Below are positions 25,501 to 32,316 of a stretch of DNA of 64,000 bases, piece by piece. Numbering within the stretch: the stretch's first letter is position 1; each line of letters begins with the position of its first letter. The notes below the pieces were generated by a model. That model saw only the letters and a program-made list of their open reading frames with translations, had not been told where the DNA came from and did no database searches. The stretch comes from Microtetraspora glauca (GTDB lineage Bacteria > Actinomycetota > Actinomycetes > Streptomycetales > Streptomycetaceae), in the NCBI GenBank assembly GCA_000721275.1, contig JOFO01000001.1, positions 1-64,000 of the forward strand, given 5' to 3'. Both the position numbers and the translations under genes were made by a program.

Positions 25501-25742
25501 GGCCGCTCGCGGAACTCCTCGTCACCCTCGACTCGGGGTGGCGGGGGCGGACGGCGGGCCCCTCGTTCGAGCTGGAGGAGCCTCCGGTGCACATCGCCCG
25601 GCCCGACGTGGCCCGGCGCGGCTTCGCCATGCGGTTCCGGCACCTGGCGGCGATGGCCCGGGAGTGCCCGGGCGTCCCCGGCCGGGTGCCGGAGCTGATG
25701 GCCTGGTACGCGGAGTACTTCGCCGCGGAGGGGAGGCGATGA
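22557..25742 (+). CDS. rebD: Chromopyrrolic acid synthase, RebD/StaD/VioB family
   Basis: 1061 residues, close to RebD and VioB (about 1000). The start MSVFDLPRVYFAGTALTRLP and the blocks SVDLWGHHNPYLGTT, REVFAYYEQLFPFMRDEVFS, WQMCDPANKDRTYYMPPTRD, VERGRGGGEHHLF, DYQLEVDDLSSALFAIDFVT and RSRLMNASIDVMTGMMRPL match RebD almost word for word as I recall it. The ferritin-like iminophenyl-pyruvate dimer synthase domain is at about 640-750 (ATSLQYLYAAWTVPTHG, EEMVHFLVVNN). RebD is a haem enzyme that couples two indolepyruvate imines into chromopyrrolic acid. Start ATG at 22557 overlaps the RebO-like stop. This is the cluster's diagnostic gene. Confidence 0.97.
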   Translation: MSVFDLPRVYFAGTALTRLPTGPRSGLVDLATNTALRGGDGDAPAVPFGVSGPAADYHAHLAEPGARGGHFSGNGHLVWEARVTGVERTAGRVDRSDPLVGRSVDLWGHHNPYLGTTVNRARVFDVDPASAWTTTLMGGRFAFGREGRSHDAGYVCLGGLSGFMPPRWQGFRPVARSLHQCVAGADDGLDWPSGAVDSPAVRALRAAVAERDGGALLVQFTLEARGVAPDAGGGPGDAPGRWRLAGVVAPWSPGEPRSHPAGRLLVPYGADGADPGGPGPCTVRVGPETMVVNEPYARAGGGAGAALEVRTARSGLTVAVLPAGFRGGAVATVPVASEEAARRAVGEGLVVVRPGSDRVLLRERETVVLTDEAALILDHPDVERGDEHAVEVPVRGFLRGEPAPHAAVEVRQYPNPRALPLDPAASGPRARTGDVRVVRLRAGRAGDRKEPEAETAGDRCRVVTDAEGHGRFTVAGARAGTARLLFATGPEDVPPVDPAAPGSAAGCYDDGDELGFWAWAGTAAVRVLPDDWHLDAVLPSEVGFELLHREVFAYYEQLFPFMRDEVFSLADRCKVETYARLVWQMCDPANKDRTYYMPPTRDLTLPKARLLLLHLRALGTAGARPQTPAAPAPRRAAGPRITTRAQLRAALWQAVTVELATSLQYLYAAWTVPTHGTGFSYVRSGVWTPRQLRLACGDGGETLAKGIRDGLLDVAREEMVHFLVVNNVLTAMGEPFHVPALDFGTPGRLPLSLDFALEPLHLGSLQRFIAIERPERLAGGADPGGSPGGAGARAGAPFGSPSELYAAIRDGLTRVPDLFLVERGRGGGEHHLFLGAAVDSVHPDYQLEVDDLSSALFAIDFVTEQGEGGVLDAPGDGGPSHHETFTRLAELLMTERTDGPRGQGPPWEPAHPALRNPTADPAHPGRAAVLDAHALQVLRLFNRSYFLMLQLMVQHFGESPDASLRRSRLMNASIDVMTGMMRPLAELLVTLDSGWRGRTAGPSFELEEPPVHIARPDVARRGFAMRFRHLAAMARECPGVPGRVPELMAWYAEYFAAEGRR

Positions 25743-25746
25743 GCCG

Positions 25747-27438
25747 ATGACGGCGGTGACGGAAGGCGCGGTCCGCGCGGCGGTGGGCGGGCCCGAGGAG
25801 GAGACGGACGTCCTCGTCGTGGGCGGCGGGCCGGTGGGACTCGCGCTGGGTCTCGACCTGGCCCGGCGCGGGGTCCGGTTCCTGCTGGTCGAGGCCGGCG
25901 ACGGGCGGATCGCCCACCCCAAGGTGTCCACGGTGGGGCCGAGGGCGATGGAGCTGTTCCGCCGCTGGGGCGTGGCGGACGCGATCCGGGACGCGGGCTG
26001 GCCGCCCGGGCACACCCTGGACGTCGCGTGGGTGACGGCGGTCGGCGGGCACGAGCTGCACCGGCTGCGGTACGGCACCACCGCGGGCCGGCCGCTGCCC
26101 GCGCACACCCCGGAGCCGGAGGCGATCTGCCCCCAGCACTGGCTCGTCCCGCTGCTGACCCGGCGGCTCGGCGTGCGGCCGGACGGCCCGGTGCGGCTCG
26201 GCACCCGGCTGACCGGCTTCACCTCCGCGCCCGACGGGGTGCGGGCCTCGCTGAGCGACGCGGCGGGGGTACGGACGGTGGTGCGGACCCGGTATCTGGT
26301 GGGCTGCGACGGGGCGGCCTCCCCGGTGCGAAAGGCGTGCGGGATCGAGGTGCCGGAGCGGCACGCCACCCGCACCCTGCGGAACGTCCTCTTCCGGGCG
26401 CCGGGGCTCGCCGCCCGCCTCGGCGGCCGGGCGGCGCTGGTCCACTTCGTCACCGAGCCGGGCGGGCTGCGCTATCCGCTGCGCGCCATGGACGGCACCG
26501 ATCTGTACCGGCTGACCTGCCCGCCGGGCCCGGCCGACGCGCTGCGGACGGTCCGGCGGGCGCTCGCCGTGGACGTGCCGGTGCGGATCCTGGCGGACAC
26601 GGAGTGGCACCTCACCCACCGGGTCGCCGACCGCTACCGGGACGGGCGGGTGCTGCTGGCCGGCGACGCCGCCCACACCCTCTCGCCGTCGGGCGGCTTC
26701 GGCCTGGCCACCGGGATCGGCGACGCGGCCGACCTCGGGTGGAAGCTCGCGGCGGAACTGGCCGGCTGGGCGGGTCCCGGCCTGCTCGACAGCTACGCGA
26801 CCGAGCGCCGCCCGGTCGCGGTCGCCGGCCTGGAGGAGAGCCACCGCAACCTCCGCCGCACCCTCGACCGGAGCCTCGCGCCGGCGCTCCTGGAGGACTC
26901 GCCGCGCGGCGCGGCGGCCCGTGCCGCCCTCGGGCGGCAGATCGCCGCCTCGGACCCGGGGCGGGAGTTCGACGCCCCCGACGCCCACTTCGCCCACCGG
27001 TACCGGTCGCCGGTGATCGCGGGCGGCCCGGACACCGGAGCGCCCCGCGCGTCCGGCGGTGCGCCGGTCGGCGCTTCCGGTAGCGCGGGCGGTGACGGCG
27101 AGCCGGCGTGGCAGCGGGCGGCCGTGCCCGGCGGGCGGGCCCCGCACGTGTGGCTGGCGCCCGGGCGGTCCACGCTGGACCTCTTCGGCCCCGGGTTCGT
27201 GCTGCTGCGGCTCGGTCCCGGCAGTCCCGAGGGACTGGTGCGGGCCTTCGCCGACCGGCGGATGCCGCTGCGGGTGTGGGAGCCGCCGCCCGGCGGGGCG
27301 GTGGCGCGGCGGTACGGGCACCCGTACGTGCTGGTGCGCCCGGACGGGCACGTCGCCTGGTGCGGAGACCGTCCGCCCGGTGACCCGGGCGGCCTCGCCG
27401 ACCTGGTGCGCGGAGCGCGGAAGGGAGGCGGAGCGTGA
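25747..27438 (+). CDS. rebC: RebC/StaC-like FAD enzyme of indolocarbazole formation
   Basis: 563 residues. GGGPVGLALGLDLARRGV, VSTVGPRAMELFRRWGVADA, EPEAICPQHWL, LVGCDGAASPVRKACGI, EWHLTHRVADRY and GDAAHTLSPSGGFGLATGIG match RebC closely. RebC and StaC work with the P450 and decide the oxidation state of the pyrrole carbons: RebC gives arcyriaflavin A, StaC gives K252c. The residues aligned with RebC Arg230 and Arg239 are both Arg (Arg246 in YPLR, Arg255 in LYRL), suggesting a RebC-type outcome; RebC Arg46 is Lys59 here. A Gly/Ala/Ser-rich loop (about 435-455) is inserted before the C-terminal domain. ATG at 25747, 4 bp after the rebD-like stop, behind GGAGG. Confidence 0.95.
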   Translation: MTAVTEGAVRAAVGGPEEETDVLVVGGGPVGLALGLDLARRGVRFLLVEAGDGRIAHPKVSTVGPRAMELFRRWGVADAIRDAGWPPGHTLDVAWVTAVGGHELHRLRYGTTAGRPLPAHTPEPEAICPQHWLVPLLTRRLGVRPDGPVRLGTRLTGFTSAPDGVRASLSDAAGVRTVVRTRYLVGCDGAASPVRKACGIEVPERHATRTLRNVLFRAPGLAARLGGRAALVHFVTEPGGLRYPLRAMDGTDLYRLTCPPGPADALRTVRRALAVDVPVRILADTEWHLTHRVADRYRDGRVLLAGDAAHTLSPSGGFGLATGIGDAADLGWKLAAELAGWAGPGLLDSYATERRPVAVAGLEESHRNLRRTLDRSLAPALLEDSPRGAAARAALGRQIAASDPGREFDAPDAHFAHRYRSPVIAGGPDTGAPRASGGAPVGASGSAGGDGEPAWQRAAVPGGRAPHVWLAPGRSTLDLFGPGFVLLRLGPGSPEGLVRAFADRRMPLRVWEPPPGGAVARRYGHPYVLVRPDGHVAWCGDRPPGDPGGLADLVRGARKGGGA

Positions 27439-28709
27439 CGGGCGCGGAGGAACTGCCGCCGTTCGACCCGGGGCGGCTGGACCTGGCCGATCCGTACCCG
27501 GTCTACCGGCGCTACCGGGAGTGGGACCCGGTCCACGCGGTCCGGCCGTCCGGCGGCGCGGGCGGCGCCGGGGCGGGCTTCACCACGTGGTACCTCTTCC
27601 GGTACGCGGAGGCGGCGCGGGTGCTGGCGGAGCGGGCCTATCGGCGGCGGTCGCCGCTGGACGGGCGGGCGGCGCCGATACCGGAGGGGTACGAGACGCT
27701 GCGGCGGGTCGTCGAGAACTGGCTGGTCTTCCTCGATCCGCCGCTGCACACCAGGCTGCGGGCCCGGGTGGGGCCGCCGCTCGGGACCGGTGCGGTGGCG
27801 GGGCTGCGGCCGGCCGTGCGGTCGATCGCGGAGGAGCTGGCCCGGCCGCTCGCCGCGCGGTCCGCCGTCGAGCTGGTGCGTGAGTTCGCGGCGCCGTTCC
27901 CGCTGCTCGTCATCGCGCGGGTGCTCGGGGTGGAGCCGGGGCTGTGGCCGTGGTTCCGGGAGCGGGCGCTGGCGCTCCAGGAGGCGGGCGGCACGCGGGG
28001 CGACCGCTCGCCGGCGGGGCTCGCCCGCGCCGACGTCGCGGCCGACGAGCTGGAGCGGTACTTCACGGCGGAGCTGCGGGCCCGACAGGCCGCGCGCGGG
28101 GCGCCGTACGACCTGATGGGAGCGCTCGCGTCGGCCGGCCGCGACGAGCCGGCTCTCACGCCGGGCGTCCTCGCGGCGACCTGCGTCCATCTGATGACCG
28201 CCGGGCACGAGACGACGACCGGGCTCGTCGGGAAGGCGGTCCTCGCGCTCCTCGCGCGGCCCGGGACGGCCGCCGACCTCCGGGCCGAACCGGGCCTCCT
28301 GCCGGGCGCGGTGGACGAGTTCCTGCGCTTCGACCCGCCGGTGCAGATGGTGACCCGCTGGGCATGGCGGGACAGCGAGCTCGCCGGACGGCCGGTCCGG
28401 CGCGGCGACCGGATGGTGGCGGTTCTCGGCTCCGCCCACCGGGACCCGGCCCGGTTCGCCGACCCGGACGTCCTGGACGTCCGGCGGGCCGGCGGCCGGC
28501 ACTGCGCCTTCGGACTCGGCGCCCACTACTGCGCGGGCGCGGCGCTCGCCCGGCTGGAGGCCGAGACCGGGCTCGCGGTGCTGCTGGACCGGCTGCCGCT
28601 GCTCCGGCCGGAGGCCCGCCCGCGCGTGGAGGTGGAGTACGCCCCCGACTGGGTGTTCCACGGCCCGTCCCGGCTGCTGCTCCGCGCCCGGGACGCGCGG
28701 GCCGCGTGA
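27435..28709 (+). CDS. rebP: Cytochrome P450, RebP/StaP-like chromopyrrolic acid oxidase
   Basis: 424 residues. The start ADPYPVYRRYREWDPVH and the block RRVVENWLVFLDPPLHTRLR match StaP/RebP closely. The I-helix AGHETTT (256-262), the ExxR at Glu295-Arg298 (EFLRFDPPVQ) and the haem loop FGLGAHYCAGAALAR with Cys366 are intact. StaP/RebP forms the aryl-aryl C-C bond of chromopyrrolic acid and starts oxidative decarboxylation, completed with RebC/StaC. It needs a ferredoxin and reductase; none is encoded nearby. The GTG start at 27435 overlaps the rebC-like stop (GTGA). It is the last gene of the operon. Confidence 0.96.
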   Translation: MTGAEELPPFDPGRLDLADPYPVYRRYREWDPVHAVRPSGGAGGAGAGFTTWYLFRYAEAARVLAERAYRRRSPLDGRAAPIPEGYETLRRVVENWLVFLDPPLHTRLRARVGPPLGTGAVAGLRPAVRSIAEELARPLAARSAVELVREFAAPFPLLVIARVLGVEPGLWPWFRERALALQEAGGTRGDRSPAGLARADVAADELERYFTAELRARQAARGAPYDLMGALASAGRDEPALTPGVLAATCVHLMTAGHETTTGLVGKAVLALLARPGTAADLRAEPGLLPGAVDEFLRFDPPVQMVTRWAWRDSELAGRPVRRGDRMVAVLGSAHRDPARFADPDVLDVRRAGGRHCAFGLGAHYCAGAALARLEAETGLAVLLDRLPLLRPEARPRVEVEYAPDWVFHGPSRLLLRARDARAA

Positions 28710-28774
28710 GCGGGGACCGGGGCGCGCCCGGCACGGATCCGTGGGCCGGGAACGATCTCCACCCCTCCCGCGTT

Positions 28775-28791
28775 ATACCCCCCACGGGTAT
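28775..28791. promoter_or_regulatory. CsoR/CstR-type palindrome ATACCC-N5-GGGTAT
   Basis: ATACCCCCCACGGGTAT is an inverted repeat (6-bp arms, 5-bp G/C centre) ending 14 bp upstream of the AhpD-like start. The pattern of AT-flanked C and G runs is that of operators bound by DUF156 (CsoR, RcnR, CstR) repressors, which sense copper, nickel or persulfide. No DUF156 gene is seen in this window. Confidence 0.6.
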
Positions 28792-28805
28792 CACGAGGAG
28801 GACGC

Positions 28806-29372
28806 ATGACCACGACCAGCACGCCCACCCGCCGCCTGCCGGCGCTCACCCCCGACCAGGCCCAGGGCCGGGCCCGCGAACTGCTCGCGGACATCGTCGA
28901 ACGGCACGGCTCGGCCGGCGAGATGGTGTCCACGATGGCCAACTCCCCGGCCGTCATCGAGGGTTACCTGAACCTGTCGCGCGCCATGAAGCGGGTGAAG
29001 ATCCCACGCGCGCTGAGCGAGAAGCTGTCGCTCGCGGTCCAGGAGTGGATCGGCTGCGGCACCTGCCGCGAGGCGCACGAGGCCGCGGGCCGGGCGGCCG
29101 GGCTGAGCGACACGGACATCGCCCTGGCCCGGCAGGGCACCTCCGTCGATCCGCGCGAGGCCGCGCTCATCGGCCTCGCCCTGAAGGTGCTCGCCGAACC
29201 GAGCGCGCTCGGCGACGCCGACATCGCCGAGGTGCGGGCGCATGGCTGGAGCGACCGGGTCATCGCCGAGGTCGTCGGCGTCGTCAGCCTCAACCTGCTC
29301 ACCGGCGCCTTCAACCTCCTCGCCGGCATCCAGCCGGCCACCGCCGAGGAGAAGACGGCGGCCGAAGGCTAG
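28806..29372 (+). CDS. AhpD-like carboxymuconolactone decarboxylase family protein
   Basis: 188 residues. The AhpD/CMD redox motif CGTCREAH (CxxCxxxH) follows KLSLAVQEWIG, and the helix RVIAEVVGVVSLNLLTGAFN is typical. Such proteins are usually alkylhydroperoxide/thiol peroxidases, not decarboxylases. ATG at 28806 behind GAGGAGG. It lies 96 bp after the P450 gene, but the operator-like palindrome in that gap suggests its own promoter and control by a CsoR/CstR repressor, so it is probably not part of the indolocarbazole operon. Confidence 0.85.
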   Translation: MTTTSTPTRRLPALTPDQAQGRARELLADIVERHGSAGEMVSTMANSPAVIEGYLNLSRAMKRVKIPRALSEKLSLAVQEWIGCGTCREAHEAAGRAAGLSDTDIALARQGTSVDPREAALIGLALKVLAEPSALGDADIAEVRAHGWSDRVIAEVVGVVSLNLLTGAFNLLAGIQPATAEEKTAAEG

Positions 29373-29389
29373 GCCGTTCGTTCCGGATC

Positions 29390-29500
29390 GTCTTGCCGAC
29401 CGGATGAGGACGGTCGCGAGGGGAGCGCGGCGAGGTACACGGTGGCGGTCTTGTCGTAGCGGGTGGCCAGGCCGGGCCACTGCTTGAGCCTGGCCTGCCC
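29390..29500 (-). pseudogene. Remnant of an IS5-family transposase (C-terminal end)
   Basis: On the minus strand this reads RLKQWPGLATRYDKTATVYL followed by AALPSRP, which matches the end of IS5-family (IS112/IS1647-like) transposases, where LKQWRGLATRYDKTATVYLA is followed by about ten residues. Only the last ~30 codons survive; no inverted repeat was recognised. It abuts the 3' end of the lipoprotein gene. A second relic in the opposite orientation lies at 32041-32316. Confidence 0.75.
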
Positions 29501-29507
29501 TTCGGAC

Positions 29508-30044
29508 CTAACCCCCCGACACCGTCGCGGCGTTGTTGACCGCGAAGACCTGGTTGCCCGCCGCGCAGGGGTGGTCGGCGTACACGCCGGACGTGCCGCC
29601 GCCCAGGGTGATCTTCTCGCCTTCCTTGGCGAAGACCTTGCCGTCCGGCTCGTGCACGACGGCCTTGCCGTTCTCGATCCGGACGGTCCAGCCGTACCCC
29701 CAGCTGAGGGGGACGACGCGTCCGTCCAGCGACGACTTCGCCGCCACGCAGTTCTTGCCGGAGACCACCAGGGCTCCCGGCAGGGCCGCCAGGAGCGCGG
29801 CCGTGGGGTCGTTCTTCGCCCGCAGGATCATCCGGGGTGGCGCCGCGGGGCTCTCGGCCGCGCCCGTGGTCGTCGCGGGGGCGGGGGTGGCAGTGGAGGT
29901 CGCCCGCGAGGTCGGGGCGGTCGGTGGAGGGCCATCGCCGGGGGAGCCGCAGCCCGCGACTCCCGCCAGCAGGAGCACTCCCGCAGCGGCGGTCGCCGCT
30001 CCGCGAGCTGTCGTACGCGCTCTGGTGCCGACCTGGTCCGTCAT
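29508..30044 (-). CDS. Secreted putative lipoprotein, unknown function
   Basis: 178 residues. A twin-Arg-like/Arg-rich start, the core AAAGVLLLAGVAGC (lipobox AGVAGC), then a Ser/Thr/Pro-rich linker of about 45 residues, then a ~110-residue domain beginning PPRMILRAKNDPTAALLAAL. The domain has two conserved-looking Cys (GKNCVAAKSS, DHPCAAGNQVF) that could pair. I do not recognise the domain. The minus-strand stop TAG at 29508 touches the IS5 relic. ATG at 30044 has only a weak ribosome-binding site. Confidence 0.6.
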   Translation of the reverse strand: MTDQVGTRARTTARGAATAAAGVLLLAGVAGCGSPGDGPPPTAPTSRATSTATPAPATTTGAAESPAAPPRMILRAKNDPTAALLAALPGALVVSGKNCVAAKSSLDGRVVPLSWGYGWTVRIENGKAVVHEPDGKVFAKEGEKITLGGGTSGVYADHPCAAGNQVFAVNNAATVSGG

Positions 30045-30141
30045 CGCATACCGTCCGTTCGCCGGGCGCACACCTCGAGTGCGCTCCAGAGTGGGACGGC
30101 CGTGCGGCCACACGGGTTCCGTGCGGCCGCACCGCCGCGTT

Positions 30142-30336
30142 TCAGGCGACTTCCGGGGAAACGCCCCAGGTGTTCAGGACGGTGCCGGTGGGCGCGCAGT
30201 CGACCCAGCCCGAGCAACCGACGTCGCAGGCGTCGGGGTTTCCGGAGCCGCACGCGGCAGTCATGGGACCGGCGTTGATGTGCGCGCTGATGTGGATGCC
30301 CCGGGCCTGTACGCCGCCGGTCACCGTCTTGGGCAT
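30142..30336 (-). CDS. Small four-Cys ORF, unknown (possible peptide precursor or gene remnant)
   Basis: 64 codons from an ATG at 30336 with strongly G/C-biased third positions, in contrast to the DNA just upstream, which suggests real coding sequence. It has Cys at 29, 37, 41 and 47 in CGSGNPDACDVGCSGWVDC and ends GVSPEVA. There is no signal peptide and no clear Shine-Dalgarno. No RiPP-modifying enzyme is nearby. It may be a small peptide precursor, a stand-alone small protein, or the C-terminal remnant of a longer gene broken by the neighbouring IS activity. I do not recognise it. Confidence 0.4.
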   Translation of the reverse strand: MPKTVTGGVQARGIHISAHINAGPMTAACGSGNPDACDVGCSGWVDCAPTGTVLNTWGVSPEVA

Positions 30337-30532
30337 CGGACCGCCGTGCCCTAGCGATGCGCGCCGCCGCCTGGGCGCACTCCCTCGCCGTGAGGCCCGT
30401 CGCCCTAGCCCACAAGCGCCCCCAAGCACCTACGAAACTACGGACGGATTGATCAGCCCATAATCTGAGTCAGTGCCGAGCGACCCGGCGCATCGCACCC
30501 GCCCCGGGTGCACTCACCGATCGGAGAGCACC
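30337..30532. promoter_or_regulatory. Promoter region of the 413-residue unknown gene
   Basis: 196 bp without a gene and lower in GC than the surroundings. A CATAAT hexamer at 30459-30464, about 70 bp upstream of the GTG start at 30533, could be a -10 element; no good -35 was found. Confidence 0.35.
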
Positions 30533-31774
30533 GTGAAGAACAGCACGTTGTGGCGGGTAGTGGACAACGAGAGCGGTAGCGAGTCCATCGTCAGCTCGGC
30601 CTCCGAGGCGGTCGCGTTCGTCAACAGCCGGTTCGACACCGATGGCGACGTCGAGCCGTTCAGCATCACCGAGGTCGGTCCTCTCCTTCCGAAGCCGCTC
30701 GAGGTCATCACCGCATGGGCCGCCGAGAAGGACGACGAGCGCACCGACGGGCGTACTGCCCCGATCAGCATCAGGCCGGTCGCGACGGACAACGCCGGTG
30801 AAGGCGATGACGTCGTGCTCTGGGGCGACGTGTACGTCTCCTGGGACCACGACATGTACACCATCGAAGGGCCGGACGGCTCCGAGTACGACGAGGCCTA
30901 CAGCGCTGCCGAGCTGACCGCGATCCTCGACGAGTACGCCGACGACTACGAGTACGCGCCCGAAGGGCCCGACAGCCACAGGTGGCCGAAACCGGAAGAG
31001 TTGATCACCTACGGCGCCCAGGAATGTGCCAAGCGGTTCGGGCACCTCGACGACGACGCCCTGCTGTGGCTCGCTGCGACCCGCATCACGCTCGCCGTGT
31101 GGCGCAACACACCCGTCGAGAACTGGCATGCCGGGAAGAGTCCGCTGCACGACGGAACGATGATGCGGATCAACACGGCAACCACCCGACTCGTGCGCTC
31201 GATGCTGTCGTTCGACCACGTCGACTGGATCGGTCTCGGTCTCGCGATCGTGGACCCGTCCCGGGTTCTACCGACCGGGCAGTCCGTGCTCGAGCTCGGG
31301 CTGGCCTGCCACAACCCTGACGACCCGGCGCACGAGGACGATCCGCGTGAAGACCTCGCGGAGATGGCACAGGACGCGATCGCTTGGGGGCGAACGTACC
31401 GGCTTCGCGAGAAGCAGTTCGGCCTGCGAACCCTGATCGAATACCTCTGCGCGTCCGACAACGGATGGTTCGGAGCACCGAGTTGGGGGCGCATCGTCGA
31501 TCGGTTCCTTGCGGCTGTCGACGACCGGGAGCATGCGCACTGGCGCACGCACCGGGACGAGCCTTGGTTCGACGAGTGGTTCACCAACCGCCCGGCCGAC
31601 ATCGCGGACACCAAGGAATTTCGCCGGCTGCTCCTTGCCGGGCCCGACCTGCTGTCCGAGGAGGCCGCCGAATGGTGCGTGGACGGTGCCATCGGCTACG
31701 TATGCCAGGACGACCACGCGAACGACTGCTGGCGGTGCGACATCCCGCCGGCAACGGAGTCCTCCGACGAGTGA
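30533..31774 (+). CDS. Unknown acidic protein, atypical codon use
   Basis: 413 residues, rich in Asp/Glu and Trp, with no signal peptide, membrane helix or motif I recognise. The N-terminal ~100 residues (LWRVVDNESGSESIVSSASE, VLWGDVYVSWDHDMYTIEGP) look like a separate small alpha/beta module. The rest is helical (DALLWLAATRITLAVWRNTP, TLIEYLCASDNGWFG, WFDEWFTNRPADIADTKEFR). Codon third positions include many A and T, unlike neighbours, and it sits between two IS5-family remnants, so recent transfer is likely. GTG at 30533 follows GGAGAGC. Role unknown; a defence or immunity-type cargo is possible but unsupported. Confidence 0.75.
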   Translation: MKNSTLWRVVDNESGSESIVSSASEAVAFVNSRFDTDGDVEPFSITEVGPLLPKPLEVITAWAAEKDDERTDGRTAPISIRPVATDNAGEGDDVVLWGDVYVSWDHDMYTIEGPDGSEYDEAYSAAELTAILDEYADDYEYAPEGPDSHRWPKPEELITYGAQECAKRFGHLDDDALLWLAATRITLAVWRNTPVENWHAGKSPLHDGTMMRINTATTRLVRSMLSFDHVDWIGLGLAIVDPSRVLPTGQSVLELGLACHNPDDPAHEDDPREDLAEMAQDAIAWGRTYRLREKQFGLRTLIEYLCASDNGWFGAPSWGRIVDRFLAAVDDREHAHWRTHRDEPWFDEWFTNRPADIADTKEFRRLLLAGPDLLSEEAAEWCVDGAIGYVCQDDHANDCWRCDIPPATESSDE

Positions 31775-32040
31775 ACGCGGGCAGCCTCCTCCGCGACCGC
31801 TGGCGTTCGCATCCGCGCGAGGGACCCACGCCGGCGCCAGTCCGACATGAAGCCCAGCCCCGTCAGACCGCGCGCCTGCTTCAGTCGAGGTCGAGGTCGA
31901 GCTCGGTCTCGGGCCGACGGAACGAGGCATGGCGGGGTCTAGTCCTCCGCGAGGACGGCGCGGGCCTGGTGTCGGCTGAGTAGTGTGGTGTGCTTCGCGG
32001 CAGTCCGGCGAGCCCGGCACCTGGGGCCGGGCCATGGCGT
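31775..32040. other. Non-coding or decayed stretch
   Basis: No supported gene. Short open frames lack codon bias. Part of it may be the decayed 5' half of the transposase whose 3' half is recognisable from 32041. A (GTCGAG)-like repeat, TCGAGGTCGAGGTCGAG, occurs near 31884-31900. Confidence 0.4.
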
Positions 32041-32316
32041 CGGACCACACCGGAGACGGTGCCGGCGGACAAGGCGTGTGCGTCCCGGGCGATCCGGATC
32101 CCTCTCCGCCGGCGCGGAATCCGGGCGGTGATTCCGCGGCCGGCCGGCCGACCAGACCGCGAACCGCGAACGCGCCGGCCGGCTCGGAGGCCGTCCGTCC
32201 GCCCGTCTTCGACCGGCGACCTGCGACCTGCGCAACGCCGTCGAACGGTGCGACAACTGGCTCATGCGGTGGCGCGGCGTGGCCGCCCGCTACGACAAGA
32301 GCTACGCCGGCGGGCA
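32041..32316 (+). pseudogene. Remnant of an IS5-family transposase (DDE C-terminal region)
   Basis: Plus strand. One frame reads TTPETVPADKACASRAIR and then LRRRGIRAVIPRPA, matching the DKAYSSRAIR..LRRRGIRAVIPEP region of IS5-family transposases. After frameshifts, LRNAVERCDNWLMRWRGVAARYDKS matches the RNxVERxxNxLKxWRGxATRYDK catalytic-Glu block. The upstream part and the terminal repeats are not recognisable. It is inverted relative to the relic at 29390-29500, and its end overlaps the 3' end of the GNAT gene. Confidence 0.8.

Noticed and set aside
20905..28709. Violacein cluster
   Set aside because: The rebD-like gene is also a VioB homologue, but no VioE, VioC or VioD equivalents are present, and the RebC- and StaP-type partners point to indolocarbazoles.
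28806..29372. CMD-family gene as a member of the indolocarbazole operon
   Set aside because: A separate palindromic operator and strong ribosome site precede it, and no role in the pathway is known.
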